Below, piece by piece: positions 18,748 to 28,889 of a stretch of DNA of 64,000 nucleotides. The notes beneath the pieces are model-generated. The model had not been told where the DNA came from and did no database searches. It worked only from the letters and a program-made list of their open reading frames with translations. Source of the stretch: Pseudomonas viridiflava (GTDB lineage Bacteria; Pseudomonadota; Gammaproteobacteria; Pseudomonadales; Pseudomonadaceae); NCBI RefSeq assembly GCF_900601905.1, contig NZ_UWFA01000449.1, positions 1-64,000 of the forward strand. The letters run 5' to 3'. A program made the translations under genes and the position numbers. Position 1 is the first letter of the stretch. Every line of letters begins with the position of its first letter.

Positions 18748-19323
18748 GTTGTTAGAACAGGTTCCTGAAACAACGCAGGACCTGTGGGAGCAATCGGAGG
18801 TTACGACGGTCGCGAAAGCGGTGTGTCAGACAACCCGTATTCGTCGCGGTCGTAACCTTCGACAAGTCCTCGTATGTTTGCAGCTCGATGAATCTGAGCG
18901 CCGCGCCTTGTATCGGGTAGCAACAACAGCATCCGGGTGCTGCTGAGTCCGGTTCCGTCCTGACGGCCGGGTCACTTTTGTTTTGGCAAAAGTAACCAAA
19001 ACCATTGCGCTGGCGTCCGGCCCCCGCTTCGCGGCGGTTCCTTCGCTCCGGCACCGTGGGGCGGGCACGCGCCGACGGGCCATTCATGGCCCAACGGCGC
19101 TCGCTCGGCATCCATGCCGAGCGACCCACCCCACGGCACCTCCGCTCAGCCTCCCGACGCGCGTTTGGCGGCGTCTGTGAAATCGCGGAAAAAAAGCAAA
19201 GCAAATCTGCTTCGCAGAGTTTTTACAGCACGACTTTCTGTGTTCACTGGAGGTGTTTGCCGCACCTTGTGGACACAGCCAACACCAACCCGCTAAGGTC
19301 GCCGCCTTCAATAGGGGGCATTC
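18748..19323. repeat. Repeat-rich intergenic region
   Basis: This 576-bp gap contains a REP-like doublet (aggttacgacggtcgcga at 18798-18815 and its imperfect complement at 18844-18858) and a second palindrome, gtcacttttg / caaaagtaac at 18971-18996, of a kind widespread between Pseudomonas genes. A GC-rich stretch follows to about 19160. The final 60 bases hold the start signals of the DMT gene (AGGGGG before 19324). No coding segment was recognised. Confidence 0.6.
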
Positions 19324-20187
19324 ATGGGTTATCTACTGTTCGTCACGCTGATCCAGGCGTTTTCCTTCAGCCTGATCGGCGTGTTTCTGGCCGGGCACGT
19401 CGACAGCTACTTCGCGGTACTGATCCGCGTCGTCCTGGCCGGGCTGGTATTCATCCCGCTGACGCAATGGCGTCGGGTCGAGCCGAACTTCATGCGTGGC
19501 ATGCTGGTGATTGGCGCGCTGCAGTTCGGCATCACCTACGTGTGCCTGTACCTGAGCTTCCGCGTGCTCACCGTGCCCGAAGTGCTGTTGTTCACCATCC
19601 TCACGCCGCTGCATGTGACGCTGATCGAAGACGCGCTCAACCGCCGCTTCAACCCATGGGCGTTGCTGGCCGCGTTAGTGGCGGTGCTGGGCGCCGGGGT
19701 GATCCGCTGGGACGGTATCGACGGCAACTTTCTGGGCGGCTTCCTACTCCTGCAAGTCGCCAACTTCACCTACGCTGCCGGGCAAGTCCTGTACAAGCAT
19801 CTTGTCGCCCGCCACCCCAGCGATTTGCCCCATTACCGACGCTTCGGCTACTTCTACCTCGGCGCCCTGATCATCGCCTTGCCCGCCTTCCTGATGTTCG
19901 GCAACGCGCAACGCTTGCCGGATGCCGCCGATCAATGGGCGGTTCTGCTATTCCTCGGCCTGTGCTCCACCGCGCTGGGCATGTACTGGTGGAATAAAGG
20001 CGCATGCCTGGTCAGCGGAGGCACACTGGCCGTATTCAACGTACTGCATGTGCCTGTGGGCTTGCTGATCAACTTGTTGATCTGGAATCAGAGCGAGCCG
20101 TTGGGGCGTCTGGCTTTTGGCGGGGTGCTGATCCTGGTGTCGTTGTGGGTCAGTCGGTTGGGATCGAGAAAGGCACAGTTGGTGTAG
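19324..20187 (+). CDS. DMT-superfamily (EamA) transporter
   Basis: The 287-residue protein has ten predicted membrane helices in two EamA repeats (residues ~5-135 and ~145-280), the usual length for drug/metabolite exporters. The ATG is preceded by AGGGGG. The closest family resemblance is to carboxylate/amino acid/amine exporters. The substrate is unknown. It converges on the truncated channel gene. Confidence 0.88.
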   Translation: MGYLLFVTLIQAFSFSLIGVFLAGHVDSYFAVLIRVVLAGLVFIPLTQWRRVEPNFMRGMLVIGALQFGITYVCLYLSFRVLTVPEVLLFTILTPLHVTLIEDALNRRFNPWALLAALVAVLGAGVIRWDGIDGNFLGGFLLLQVANFTYAAGQVLYKHLVARHPSDLPHYRRFGYFYLGALIIALPAFLMFGNAQRLPDAADQWAVLLFLGLCSTALGMYWWNKGACLVSGGTLAVFNVLHVPVGLLINLLIWNQSEPLGRLAFGGVLILVSLWVSRLGSRKAQLV

Positions 20188-20235
20188 ATATCTGGGTTGC
20201 AGGGCTCCCCAACAGAGTATCTACAGGATGATCAC

Positions 20236-20930
20236 TTAAACTTTCGCCAACCCCACCCGCATATCCGCACCGCTCGGTTGCTGGTACAGACTCAACCCGA
20301 ACTCCGGCAGCACCGCCAGCAGGTAATCGAAGATATCGCCCTGGATCCGCTCGTAGTCGGCCCAGACGATGGTTCGGGTGAAGCAGTAGATTTCCAGAGG
20401 TACGCCCTGGGCGGTTGCTTCCTGCTGGCGGACCATGCAGGTCATGTCGGGATGGATATCGGGGTGGCTTTTCAGGTAGGCCAGCGCATAGGCGCGAAAG
20501 GTGCCGATGTTGGTCATCCGCCGGCGGTTGGCCGACAACGCGGCGACGTTGCCTTGTGCCTGATTCCAGGCCAGCAGCTCGGATTGTTTGCGGCCAATGT
20601 AGTCGGTCAGCAAGTGCACCTGGCTGAGCTGCAGCTCTTCATCGTCGCGCACGAAACGGATGCCGCTTGCATCGATGAACAGGCTGCGCTTGATGCGTCG
20701 ACCCCCCGATTGCTGCATGCCGCGCCAGTTCCTGAACGATTCGGACATCAGGCGCCAGGTCGGGATGGACACGATGGTCTTGTCGAAATTCTGCACCTTG
20801 ACGGTGTGCAAGGTGATGTCCACCACGTCGCCATCCGCGCCGACCTGAGGCATTTCGATCCAGTCGCCGACACGTAACATGTCGTTGCTGGTCAACTGCA
20901 CGCTGGCCACAAACGACAGCAGCGTGTTTT
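20236..20930 (-). pseudogene. MscS-family mechanosensitive channel, 5' part lost
   Basis: The reading begins, without a proper start, with TLLSFVASVQLTSNDMLRVG, which corresponds to the conserved pore-side helix and beta domain of YbdG-like MscS channels; about 230 residues follow to a normal stop. The membrane domain that should precede it is absent. Homology fades at about 20930, which marks the boundary with the accessory island. The missing 5' part should lie at the other end of the inserted DNA, and is not in this window. Confidence 0.78.
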
Positions 20931-20951
20931 GCGAATCCAAAGTGGCGATGG

Positions 20952-21035
20952 TATGGACAGCTGAAATATGCTTGATTTTATTGAGGATAGTGCTTACCTA
21001 TGGTGTCCATATGGACAGACGTTTGATATGGACAG
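20952..21035. repeat. Clustered tatggacag repeats at the island edge
   Basis: The 9-mer tatggacag occurs at 20952-20960, 21010-21018 and 21027-21035. The middle copy is part of a perfect 14-bp palindrome, tgtccatatggaca (21005-21018). They lie within 110 bp of the break in the mscS gene and downstream of the recombinase block, the place expected for recombinase-binding sites of a mobile element end. The rest of 20931-21364 shows no gene. Confidence 0.55.
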
Positions 21036-21364
21036 TTGACTAGCGATCGCCTGAGCACATAGCTTCAATTTGCTCGAAGTTACGTCGGTACAGGATCTCC
21101 AGCAGCGCACCGTGGATAAATCAATGTCCGTAGAGCTGATGGCATATGCCCCGGAAGCAACGTGACCGGAGGCAACCAACGATCGTTAGGGCAGGCAACC
21201 TAAGTCGTTAGACTATCTTAGCCTCCCAAGCCGCTAGTCCGATTAGCAGGCGCAGCGGTTGAGTTCCTATTGCAACGCTCAGCGGCCGCAATCTCAATAC
21301 TCTCGTATCAGTGCGTGTCAGCTGAGGCGAATTACTCATTCGGCATCCGGGCGATGCTGATGGA

Positions 21365-21733
21365 TCACGGTTCTCGTTCACCCTCGAATGCTAAGATTTT
21401 CATCCTGAGACGATGATTCTCGTACTGGATTGAAATGAGCTTCTGAAGTAGTTTTTGATACGTCGCGCTTTTTAATACGTCTGATTCATTTAGCTTTTTA
21501 GTCGGGGGTTTGACAGGGCGTTTCTTTACTTGCACTAGAGGCTCGGCCGGAACTGCGCTTTGTTGGTGTGCTGCTTCATCTATCAGATTAACCAGTCGCG
21601 ACTGCGATGCTCTACCTCGTTTTATTGACCCCCTCTTTCTGCCCGCCTCTAAGGATACAGCGTCCAAGTTGATTGGGACGCCTATAAGCATAAGCCGGTC
21701 AAGGGCATCGATGTATTCATTATTCGTATTCAT
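21365..21733 (-). CDS. Small coiled-coil protein of the recombinase operon
   Basis: A 122-residue basic protein, last gene of the four-gene block. The start at 21733 is supported by GGAGGCGACC just upstream and overlaps the end of the preceding gene by 14 bases. An N-terminal helical region (NNEYIDALDRLMLIGVPINLD) resembles DNA-binding accessory proteins of Tn554-type and similar multi-recombinase elements, and the C-terminus (TYQKLLQKLISIQYENHRLR) is predicted coiled coil. By position it corresponds to TnpC/DUF6262-like or GmtX-like proteins; which one cannot be settled here. Confidence 0.65.
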   Translation of the reverse strand: MNTNNEYIDALDRLMLIGVPINLDAVSLEAGRKRGSIKRGRASQSRLVNLIDEAAHQQSAVPAEPLVQVKKRPVKPPTKKLNESDVLKSATYQKLLQKLISIQYENHRLRMKILAFEGEREP

Positions 21734-23720
21734 AGGTCGCCTCCAGTAGATGGGCATAACCAGCCTTGTTGACAGCATCGATTATGCTGCGAATTTCTAA
21801 AGATATTTGCTTGTGGTGAGGGCTGTTTTTTGAAAGTTGTGCATTACCCTTAATATAGGTTTTGATAGCCCTGTTGATCTTTGGAATAGAGTTCTCATCT
21901 AATATTGCAAAGCTGCAGTGGGTACACGGCGTGAGATTGGTGAATTTTATGAGTTCGCAAGGATTGGGGTTGGTGCACCCTCCCAGCGGGCCGGATTTGT
22001 AAACGAGCTTTCCCTTCTCAAAATACTCCTTCGTTAGAGCTCTGTCTGTGACTATGATAAGGGGCGCTCCCCGATCACTGGCAAACTTAATCCGATTGCC
22101 TTCGCCACCCCAAAGACTGGACGTAGATTGAATGACGTTGCTCACATACGCTTCGTACTGACTTAACTTTCTGTTGGCCTCCAACTGTCCGATGAAAGCT
22201 TTCTGATCAGTATCGTCGATAAAGTTCACCGCGAAAGTGCTACCGCTCCGATAATACGATGTCATCATGTCTGTGAGGTGCTTAAATTGACTTGACATGG
22301 AGCCTAAAGAAATAGATCCGGATCTGGCCCCATAGACCGCTAGGGAGCGCCTGCATTGATGTGTCTTCAGCGGCCAAGATTTACCGATCTTTAGGCTAGG
22401 TATATTCCTCCAGTCGGTAAATCCATCAAATATCTCAAGCTCTCTGATGTCCTCTTCTGTGATATTAAAGATTGGGTTTTTCCGCATCGCATTAGGTATC
22501 TTGAATGACGCCCTCAGCGGTATTCGATAGTGCATTGGTTGTGTATGGGTTTTCGAATGTGAAACCATTGGAAACAGGGGATATTCAGCTGCTTCTTCTA
22601 GGCTGTAATTGTTAATAATTTGAGCTATTCTCCCTATGCTAAGAGCAGCATCGAAACCTTTATTTACAATGCTTGAAGTGATCCAAGTTGTTGGCATGAG
22701 GCTTTCCACAACTCCTTTGTAGGTGAAACCAAGGATGACCGGAATTAGTTTTCCGTTAATATTAATCCCTTGGAGGGCGTTCGAGGGTAGTTTGGTGACT
22801 TCGCCGTCCCTCATTCCGGAAAAAATATGGATAAAATATTTTGCGGTGGCGACAATTTCATTGAGGTATGCATTTAGCTTTTTTACGCTATTGATCCCCA
22901 TGTCTGATAACTGCTTATGCACTCCCAAGCCAACGGTAGCAGTCTCCCAGTCTGGAATATCCTTATTTCTGATCATGCTGCTGGCGGCATGGCCGTAATT
23001 AGGTTGCTTAGCGCGTTGGTGGTACAGCTCAATGATTTCCTTGCTAATTTCATTATATCCGTCAAGAGCGGTAGAAAATTCGGTTATGATCGCTGCGTAA
23101 ATTCTCGAGGGTATTAGCCAAGTTTGTTCTGTTCGTTGCGTATGCCCAAAAGTTGATGCCTCCATGGCCGTCGCACGTTCAGGAAGCGTTTCAGATATGG
23201 ATAGGCCAGAGTTAGGTGACGATTTACTGATAACATGAATCTCATGGAGCAGCCTTACAACGTCACTGGCCGCCGCCTTCTTTTGTAACGTCGAGATGAA
23301 TCTAAGTATTTGAATCTCGAATTCAGGACTTGAGAGGAACTTAGTAATCGTCACCTTCATCGAGAACGCCATGCCCGCGATCGTGCGCAACGGATGGAAC
23401 CTTACACTTTGTACTTTGCGAGCGTTTGGGTAGAGATAAAGACGCGAAAATTGAATCGATTTCATTTCTTCTACTATTGCGACGAACAAATCACACTGAT
23501 TACCTTTATGCCATGTAGTAAAATTAAAACTGGTATTGTAGGCTGAATAGGTTCCCATTCTCCAAACATCATGTTTGTAAAGGCTCATGGGGTTGCCTTG
23601 CACGTCACGCGAGATTATGAAATCATCCGGGACGTTAAGCCCGTTCCCTAAAGGCACGTAGTTTTGAGGAGCATATTTCCTCTGAGCCGTTGAAAGCAGT
23701 AGTTTGTCCTCTATATTCAT
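21720..23720 (-). CDS. Large tyrosine recombinase (third of the block)
   Basis: A 666-residue protein. Catalytic positions of the tyrosine recombinase fold are visible: Arg304 in SGMRDGEV, His454 and Arg457 in KTHQCRRSL, Lys480-His481 and Tyr489/490 in SQFKHLTDMMTSYYRSGS, so it is likely active. Near the C-terminus a cysteine cluster (GGCTNPNPCE ... TPCTHCSF) suggests a metal-binding knuckle. Its ATG overlaps the stop of the upstream gene by four bases (ATGA). It would cut and rejoin DNA together with its two paralogues to move the island. It resembles the large integrase of gamma-mobile-trio or Tn554-type systems. Confidence 0.75.
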   Translation of the reverse strand: MNIEDKLLLSTAQRKYAPQNYVPLGNGLNVPDDFIISRDVQGNPMSLYKHDVWRMGTYSAYNTSFNFTTWHKGNQCDLFVAIVEEMKSIQFSRLYLYPNARKVQSVRFHPLRTIAGMAFSMKVTITKFLSSPEFEIQILRFISTLQKKAAASDVVRLLHEIHVISKSSPNSGLSISETLPERATAMEASTFGHTQRTEQTWLIPSRIYAAIITEFSTALDGYNEISKEIIELYHQRAKQPNYGHAASSMIRNKDIPDWETATVGLGVHKQLSDMGINSVKKLNAYLNEIVATAKYFIHIFSGMRDGEVTKLPSNALQGININGKLIPVILGFTYKGVVESLMPTTWITSSIVNKGFDAALSIGRIAQIINNYSLEEAAEYPLFPMVSHSKTHTQPMHYRIPLRASFKIPNAMRKNPIFNITEEDIRELEIFDGFTDWRNIPSLKIGKSWPLKTHQCRRSLAVYGARSGSISLGSMSSQFKHLTDMMTSYYRSGSTFAVNFIDDTDQKAFIGQLEANRKLSQYEAYVSNVIQSTSSLWGGEGNRIKFASDRGAPLIIVTDRALTKEYFEKGKLVYKSGPLGGCTNPNPCELIKFTNLTPCTHCSFAILDENSIPKINRAIKTYIKGNAQLSKNSPHHKQISLEIRSIIDAVNKAGYAHLLEATYEYE

Positions 23721-25654
23721 GATACATAGCCAATATGAACCAACGCGTCAAGATGGACTGCCCAGAATGGGTCAAGTTCTCCACACTCTACCTCCGCTTG
23801 AATCCTATCTATCAAGTTTGCATCTACAAGTTTCATACTTATAGCCTCAAGTATTTCGTCTATCCGATATTGCAATGGCGAAAGCCGTTCAGTCCATTGC
23901 TCCGGGTCGTGATATTGCTGCGTGACGCTTATGATAAATTTTATCGACAGCAGCCGTTTGATGTCCGTTTCATCAGCGTGGATGGCGTAGTGTTTGCAGA
24001 AAACGCAATATTCCGGTTCTCTGCACGATGGCACTGGCGATAGGCTATTGAAACCTTTCGCGATTGAAGGTAAGCCCTCAGCAGACATGCAAGAGCCCCC
24101 AGGTATTTCGATTGAAGTAGCGTCGGGTTGGATAATAGTCACTGGAATTGTGGATTGGTTACGACCTCTGGCAATTGCAGCCTTTTGAATAGCATCGAAA
24201 AAGAATGTGAACTCTTTGGCTACGTCCTCTAAGGCCGGGCGGCCATAATGGGTTTGAACAGTGCTAACCGTGTTTCCTAATTTTTGAGCTGTTAGCAGCG
24301 TGTCGCCATCACTGATTTTCAGATATTGATAGCTAACATTTTTCCTAAATTGTGCCGGGGTCACCCATACCACGTTCGGTAAAAATACATGAAGCAAGTG
24401 TTTATAGCTTTGTATATGTGAGTATAGTATCTGTCCATATTCCCCACTTCTTCGAGGGAACGGAAATAGTAGGGCGCTTTCGGTCTTTCCCAATAACCAC
24501 TGTCTGAGATCTAATATCTTGTTGTACGTGCTGCTGTATTTCGCGCCGAACTCTGGCTCGACTCTCTTGCCGCCTGCTCTGGATTTTATACCTAAAAATC
24601 TTCTGCCTTTCGACGTAGGAATAGGCTTGAAATCAGTTGGTCGTAAATCTGCCACCGGGGACAGGTTTCCCCCGGTTGCAGCAATAAAGCTTAGCAGGCC
24701 AGCGGTCAACGCTGTAATTACTAAGTTTCTTGCTCTATAGGGATTTCTATATTCTGAGTTTGAGATAAGCACTTTAGCCCGTAAAATAGCGTACGCGTCG
24801 TTTTTGCTATTTTGAGAAAGCCTGCTAAGCTCGGGGCTTCCTGTGATCAGGGCTTCCATCGTTGGTAGTGCAGGAAACTTTGTGAGTTCACCATACATTA
24901 ACTTTACATTTTTTTGCTTTCGAAACCCTATATCGTCATACAGGAAGTAGTCTTCATCTGACTGCGAGGTCAGTACTAGCGGAAAATTCTCTTTTTTGAA
25001 TATCACACGGTGGACTTCATCAACATATTGTATGTGAGCCGCAAAGCTGATGTCCTGTTCAGTTGCTGAGGGAGTTCCGGGCCCAGCTATGCCGGGCATG
25101 CTTTTCCTCAACTTGGTGGCCCATAACTTGATGACGCGCTCATCCTCTCCCGTAGCGATAGATATAAACTTACATGCTCCTTTTTGATAATTTGTAGCGA
25201 CCGTTGCTGCAAGCCGCTCAGGTGCCCTAGGCGGTAGGTTAAGGCGTTGAATCAGATGTGCGGTGTAAGTAACGTATACAGATCTCCAGTTGTTCCTGTC
25301 CAGAAAATCGATTTCGGAATAGTTGGAGTCTACCCATTGGAGAAATGACGAGAAGATCGCCTTATGTGTCTTGGCACGCTCATAAGCTTGGCCGCGTATG
25401 AAATCAATGATATCTCGCGCCGTACTTAAACGCGAAAGAACAAGGCTTGTTGGGTCAACTAAATTCCCAATGATGCCTGATTGAGCCGACCTTTTCGTAT
25501 AGCAAAAAGACGTTACATCAAGATAGTGTGTATGGCCTGTCTTTTCGTGCTTATGGCGAAATACTACGCTGTCGGGGATTAGGATAGTCGTGGTTATATC
25601 GCCAAGATCCAGAACAGTGACGGTTCTCTGAACGAGCTTTTTCGCAAGGGTCAT
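23717..25654 (-). CDS. Recombinase-family protein with degenerate active site (second of the block)
   Basis: A 645-residue protein with the same overall plan as the neighbouring recombinases, but the usual first Arg is replaced (ATGGNLSPVADL), the His-x-x-Arg box reads AQFRKN, and the second His position is Asn (KLGNTVSTVQTHYGRP), leaving the Tyr. It may be a structural or regulatory partner in a recombinase complex rather than a full catalyst. A Cys-rich segment SCREPEYCVFCKHYAIH may bind zinc. The ATG lies two bases after the stop of the first recombinase, so translation is probably coupled. Confidence 0.7.
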   Translation of the reverse strand: MTLAKKLVQRTVTVLDLGDITTTILIPDSVVFRHKHEKTGHTHYLDVTSFCYTKRSAQSGIIGNLVDPTSLVLSRLSTARDIIDFIRGQAYERAKTHKAIFSSFLQWVDSNYSEIDFLDRNNWRSVYVTYTAHLIQRLNLPPRAPERLAATVATNYQKGACKFISIATGEDERVIKLWATKLRKSMPGIAGPGTPSATEQDISFAAHIQYVDEVHRVIFKKENFPLVLTSQSDEDYFLYDDIGFRKQKNVKLMYGELTKFPALPTMEALITGSPELSRLSQNSKNDAYAILRAKVLISNSEYRNPYRARNLVITALTAGLLSFIAATGGNLSPVADLRPTDFKPIPTSKGRRFLGIKSRAGGKRVEPEFGAKYSSTYNKILDLRQWLLGKTESALLFPFPRRSGEYGQILYSHIQSYKHLLHVFLPNVVWVTPAQFRKNVSYQYLKISDGDTLLTAQKLGNTVSTVQTHYGRPALEDVAKEFTFFFDAIQKAAIARGRNQSTIPVTIIQPDATSIEIPGGSCMSAEGLPSIAKGFNSLSPVPSCREPEYCVFCKHYAIHADETDIKRLLSIKFIISVTQQYHDPEQWTERLSPLQYRIDEILEAISMKLVDANLIDRIQAEVECGELDPFWAVHLDALVHIGYVS

Positions 25655-25656
25655 GG

Positions 25657-27084
25657 CTACTGAGCCACGCTTCTAACGACGTATTTGAACAGTTCAGATT
25701 CAAATTTATTCTGAACATGATTTTTCCAGTCCAGTCTAGATCTGTAATTTAAGTATTGCAAAGTGATTTCTTTACTCCGATGCCCCATGCGTTGCTGGAC
25801 ATATTCCAATATGGCCGTGATAGTGCCTCGTTTTTCTTTAGCCAGTTCTTCTTCAAGTAAATTCATGCCAAATGTCGCTCTAAGGTCGTGGAATATTAAA
25901 CTCTGAAATTCTGGCGAATCATTCTGGATGCTCTGGTTCAGGCTTTTGATGAATTCTCGCACCGCTTGCCCTTCAGTGTGCTTATAGAGTTCAGAAAAAT
26001 ACGGGTCTGATGGATCTGCCGTAAGCCTTTCTTTCATCTCGGCTTTGCTTGTGTAAAAGGATGTTCCGCGAGCGGATAGAAATAGATAGTTGTTATCGTT
26101 GTCACCATAATACGAATTTAAGCGTCGATTTATTGCAACAGTTGAGTTGGAATATACCTTAAGGTCTTCCACTAACCACGCTGGAATGATTATTGTCATT
26201 CTTGATCCATTTTTCGTATCGATGCCTGTGCCAGTACCGATTGGAAGACGTAGATTTCCGTGGTAATCCGGTACTCTTTCGAGGTGACTTATCCGAATGG
26301 TAGTCAATGTTTGAAGACGGGCCCCTGTAAATATCGCGAGGTAGAATAGCAGTTGGTAAACTCGATCACACCTCCTAAGTGCATCGAGCAGGGTTTTCTG
26401 ATCTTCAAGTGTTAACGGCTTCGCTTGCCCGCCATCGTATATGTAACTTGGGTCTGGCAGGGGCTTCGATCCTGAAATTGATAGATCTGTTGACGGGACT
26501 GCTATAAATTTTTTGAGTCCGTAGTAAGTAGTGGCTTCAATGTATCTAACCACTTCTGAGTATGGGGATTCCGTAAATAATGATCTATCTATCAAATTGT
26601 ACTTTATTATATCTTTGTAAAACCTAGCTACTGCAGACATTATCTTTTTTCCAGTTCCTAGTGTCAGATGTCCTTTATCTATTTCGTTTTGAATATGGCG
26701 TTTGTACCTATAGGTTGCTCTTAACTGCTTTAGCTTGGGAAAATGCAGGTAATTGATATTCTCGGAGTCTAGAAAGCGGCGATAATGTAGCAGGTGGTTT
26801 GCTTGGGAACCGTACGTTCTATGGTTGTAACTCAGAGTGTTATTTAATCTGTTGATTAGGCACAAGTTGGCTATATCCCACGGTTCCCCACGGTTATCTA
26901 ATATAACGGGAAAATTGTAATAAACATCGTCTGTTATGGTGGTTAGTTCTATGTCGGGGTTGAGTGGCTGGGTGCGAAGCGTCTGCTGATTTTCGTAATT
27001 GGGCTTGAGTAATTGAAATCTTTCTATGAAGACAACTTTGTCATTCGTTGTTGGGTGCGTCGGTAGTGTGAGTGTTTTGTTCAT
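25657..27084 (-). CDS. Tyrosine recombinase/integrase (first of the block)
   Basis: A 475-residue site-specific recombinase with a complete catalytic set: Arg256 in FTGARLQTL, His399 and Arg402 in FHDLRATFG, His435 in RMGHRS and Tyr444 in LQYLNYR. An N-terminal SAM-like DNA-binding region spans about residues 85-190. It is the promoter-proximal gene of a four-gene operon reading toward the mscS junction. The start is the ATG in an A-rich stretch without a good ribosome site, which suggests low expression. It resembles GmtY or TnpA of Tn554-like elements; exact family needs a profile search. Confidence 0.8.
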   Translation of the reverse strand: MNKTLTLPTHPTTNDKVVFIERFQLLKPNYENQQTLRTQPLNPDIELTTITDDVYYNFPVILDNRGEPWDIANLCLINRLNNTLSYNHRTYGSQANHLLHYRRFLDSENINYLHFPKLKQLRATYRYKRHIQNEIDKGHLTLGTGKKIMSAVARFYKDIIKYNLIDRSLFTESPYSEVVRYIEATTYYGLKKFIAVPSTDLSISGSKPLPDPSYIYDGGQAKPLTLEDQKTLLDALRRCDRVYQLLFYLAIFTGARLQTLTTIRISHLERVPDYHGNLRLPIGTGTGIDTKNGSRMTIIIPAWLVEDLKVYSNSTVAINRRLNSYYGDNDNNYLFLSARGTSFYTSKAEMKERLTADPSDPYFSELYKHTEGQAVREFIKSLNQSIQNDSPEFQSLIFHDLRATFGMNLLEEELAKEKRGTITAILEYVQQRMGHRSKEITLQYLNYRSRLDWKNHVQNKFESELFKYVVRSVAQ

Positions 27085-28889
27085 TTTTTTAAGTTTTTAA
27101 AGAGGTTGGATTGTCGGAGGTTATCTCGTTGTGGTGAGTAGGTCGATATTTTTTTGTAACTACAATATATATGTAAAACGAGCTTTTAATACCGCGTTCG
27201 TTAATGTGTTTTTTTCGATAGTATTGAATTTGGTGGCTTCAGTAGGGTAAGTAGAGGTTTGCCCTTAATTGATTTCCCCTAAATCCGGGCGCTAGGTCTG
27301 CGCCTGCATTCTCGATTTGCACGGAAAACTCCTGCTCATAGCGGCCGCTTGATGCCAATTTTTTCAGTCATATCGCTTTTTTTCGCATAATTGAGCTAGG
27401 TGGCTGTTGCTCTTTCCATTCCAAAGCGTGTTGCCGCACAGACTTCGTGTATGAGTTGGCCCAAAGCTTTACTGGCGTCATAGCATTCATAAGAAATCGT
27501 GACTTCACTTTGGCGTCCTATATTGACGTGCAATCGTCTGACCTAAGAATCCCCCTAGTAGGAATCTAGGAATTTTGTTCCAGCATGCTGAGTCGCTGAT
27601 TCGATGTTGATATTGAAAGAATAGAATGACTCACGGTTCTTCTAATGCGTTAGCGACTTCCAATGGGCGTGGATGGTTCGCCGTATATGGAATCTGCTAA
27701 TGCCGTTTTTGCAAGCAATCCCTGCACGGATGCATTTTTTTCAAGTAACGCGACACAACCTGCAACCTGCAATCTGCAATTGATAATAGGTTGCCAGTTA
27801 GCATCCAGATGCGAGCGTCCGGTACTACTTGGTCATCTAGCTATCAGTATTGAACTTGTTCTGCCTTGCTCACAGTTTGCCCAAAGTTTATATAACCTAT
27901 TTTTGGCCAAGTTTTACTCGGTGGGCCACGTGCCTGCATCGGGAGGCTAGCGTAGATGGCGCGGTTTCAGCCCGGTCGCCTAGAAGGTTCACATTACTAT
28001 GGAGACCACGATTACTCCCTAGGCGCCTATGCGCTCTACAGAAGACCTCAATTTGGCTGTTGCTTTCCTGGTTCTGAACGTTTCAACAACCACTTCGAGC
28101 AATCGTGTAATCATTTCGGCCAAAGTGTTCATCGCTTGGCAGAAACTTCCGGTAGTGTGGCTGAGGCTCCAATGCAAAGCATTCATCGCACCATCGCCAA
28201 AGTAAGCTTCGATACACTTTTGAGTCTCTAGCGCTTCAATCGCTGTGAGTGGAGGAGCTATTGAGATGCGACACATCCTTGGACACGGGGGCCCGGAGGT
28301 CACGCACTCCCTGGTAATGAGTGGGGATTTTGAGCGTATAAGAGCTCATGTCAGATCTTGGCGATCTGCGATTTTACGTTCAGCGTCAGAGTCAACCGTC
28401 GATTGGTATACGTCTTGAAGAAGCCTTCCTTTATGGCCTTGGTCTGAGCCAGTGCAGGGGCTTTCCACAGGCCAAGAGCGATCACATCGTCGCCTTCGTT
28501 CAACCCATTGAACCAGCTAGCTTTGGCAGCCCAAACGCTAACGTCCAAGCTGAGGCCGTTGCTGGGGTCTTTGGGATCCTGGGTGATTTTTAGCTTTTGG
28601 AGGTTGAGGACGTTACGTGTGGAGTCACCTTTTAAGCCCCGATGTAATCCTGCCCACTCGGCCTTGTATGGCGATGGGGTACTCCAGGACGCTTCTGGGT
28701 GTCTGGGGGATATCAATCTGGAGGGCATGTTCGGGTTGATTAGAAAGGCGGCCCTGTCCCTTCGCAATGGGCGTTGCACTATGGGAGGTGCGGGTACCTA
28801 TCTCGAGCTGGAGAAATTTTGAATAGGTACCGACTTTGCAAACGCCGAAAGCTAGCCTAATCACACATAAATCAGACAGGTATCATTGA
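27085..28889. other. Long low-coding stretch between recombinases and cargo
   Basis: About 1.8 kb. The first 150 bases, AT-rich, must contain the recombinase operon promoter. Between 27300 and 28300 only short frames exist and none is convincing; a minus-strand frame at 28019-28303 (ending TAKLRSSVERIGA) has protein-like composition but no recognised family and no ribosome site. A further minus-strand frame at 28351-28779 is listed separately. The stretch may be decayed cargo or hold the unrecognised second set of recombination sites. Confidence 0.35.
28351..28779 (-). CDS. Doubtful hypothetical protein
   Basis: A 142-codon frame. Its second half (from about residue 55, VLNLQKLKITQDPKDPSNGL) has the amphipathic beta pattern of a real protein, while the first half looks like non-coding sequence. 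It may be the 3' remnant of a lost gene. No family was recognised and no ribosome site is evident. Confidence 0.25.
   Translation of the reverse strand: MQRPLRRDRAAFLINPNMPSRLISPRHPEASWSTPSPYKAEWAGLHRGLKGDSTRNVLNLQKLKITQDPKDPSNGLSLDVSVWAAKASWFNGLNEGDDVIALGLWKAPALAQTKAIKEGFFKTYTNRRLTLTLNVKSQIAKI

Noticed and set aside
24427..24436. A further copy of the sequence ctgtccata inside a recombinase gene
   Set aside because: It is isolated within coding sequence, far from the element edge, and can be chance.
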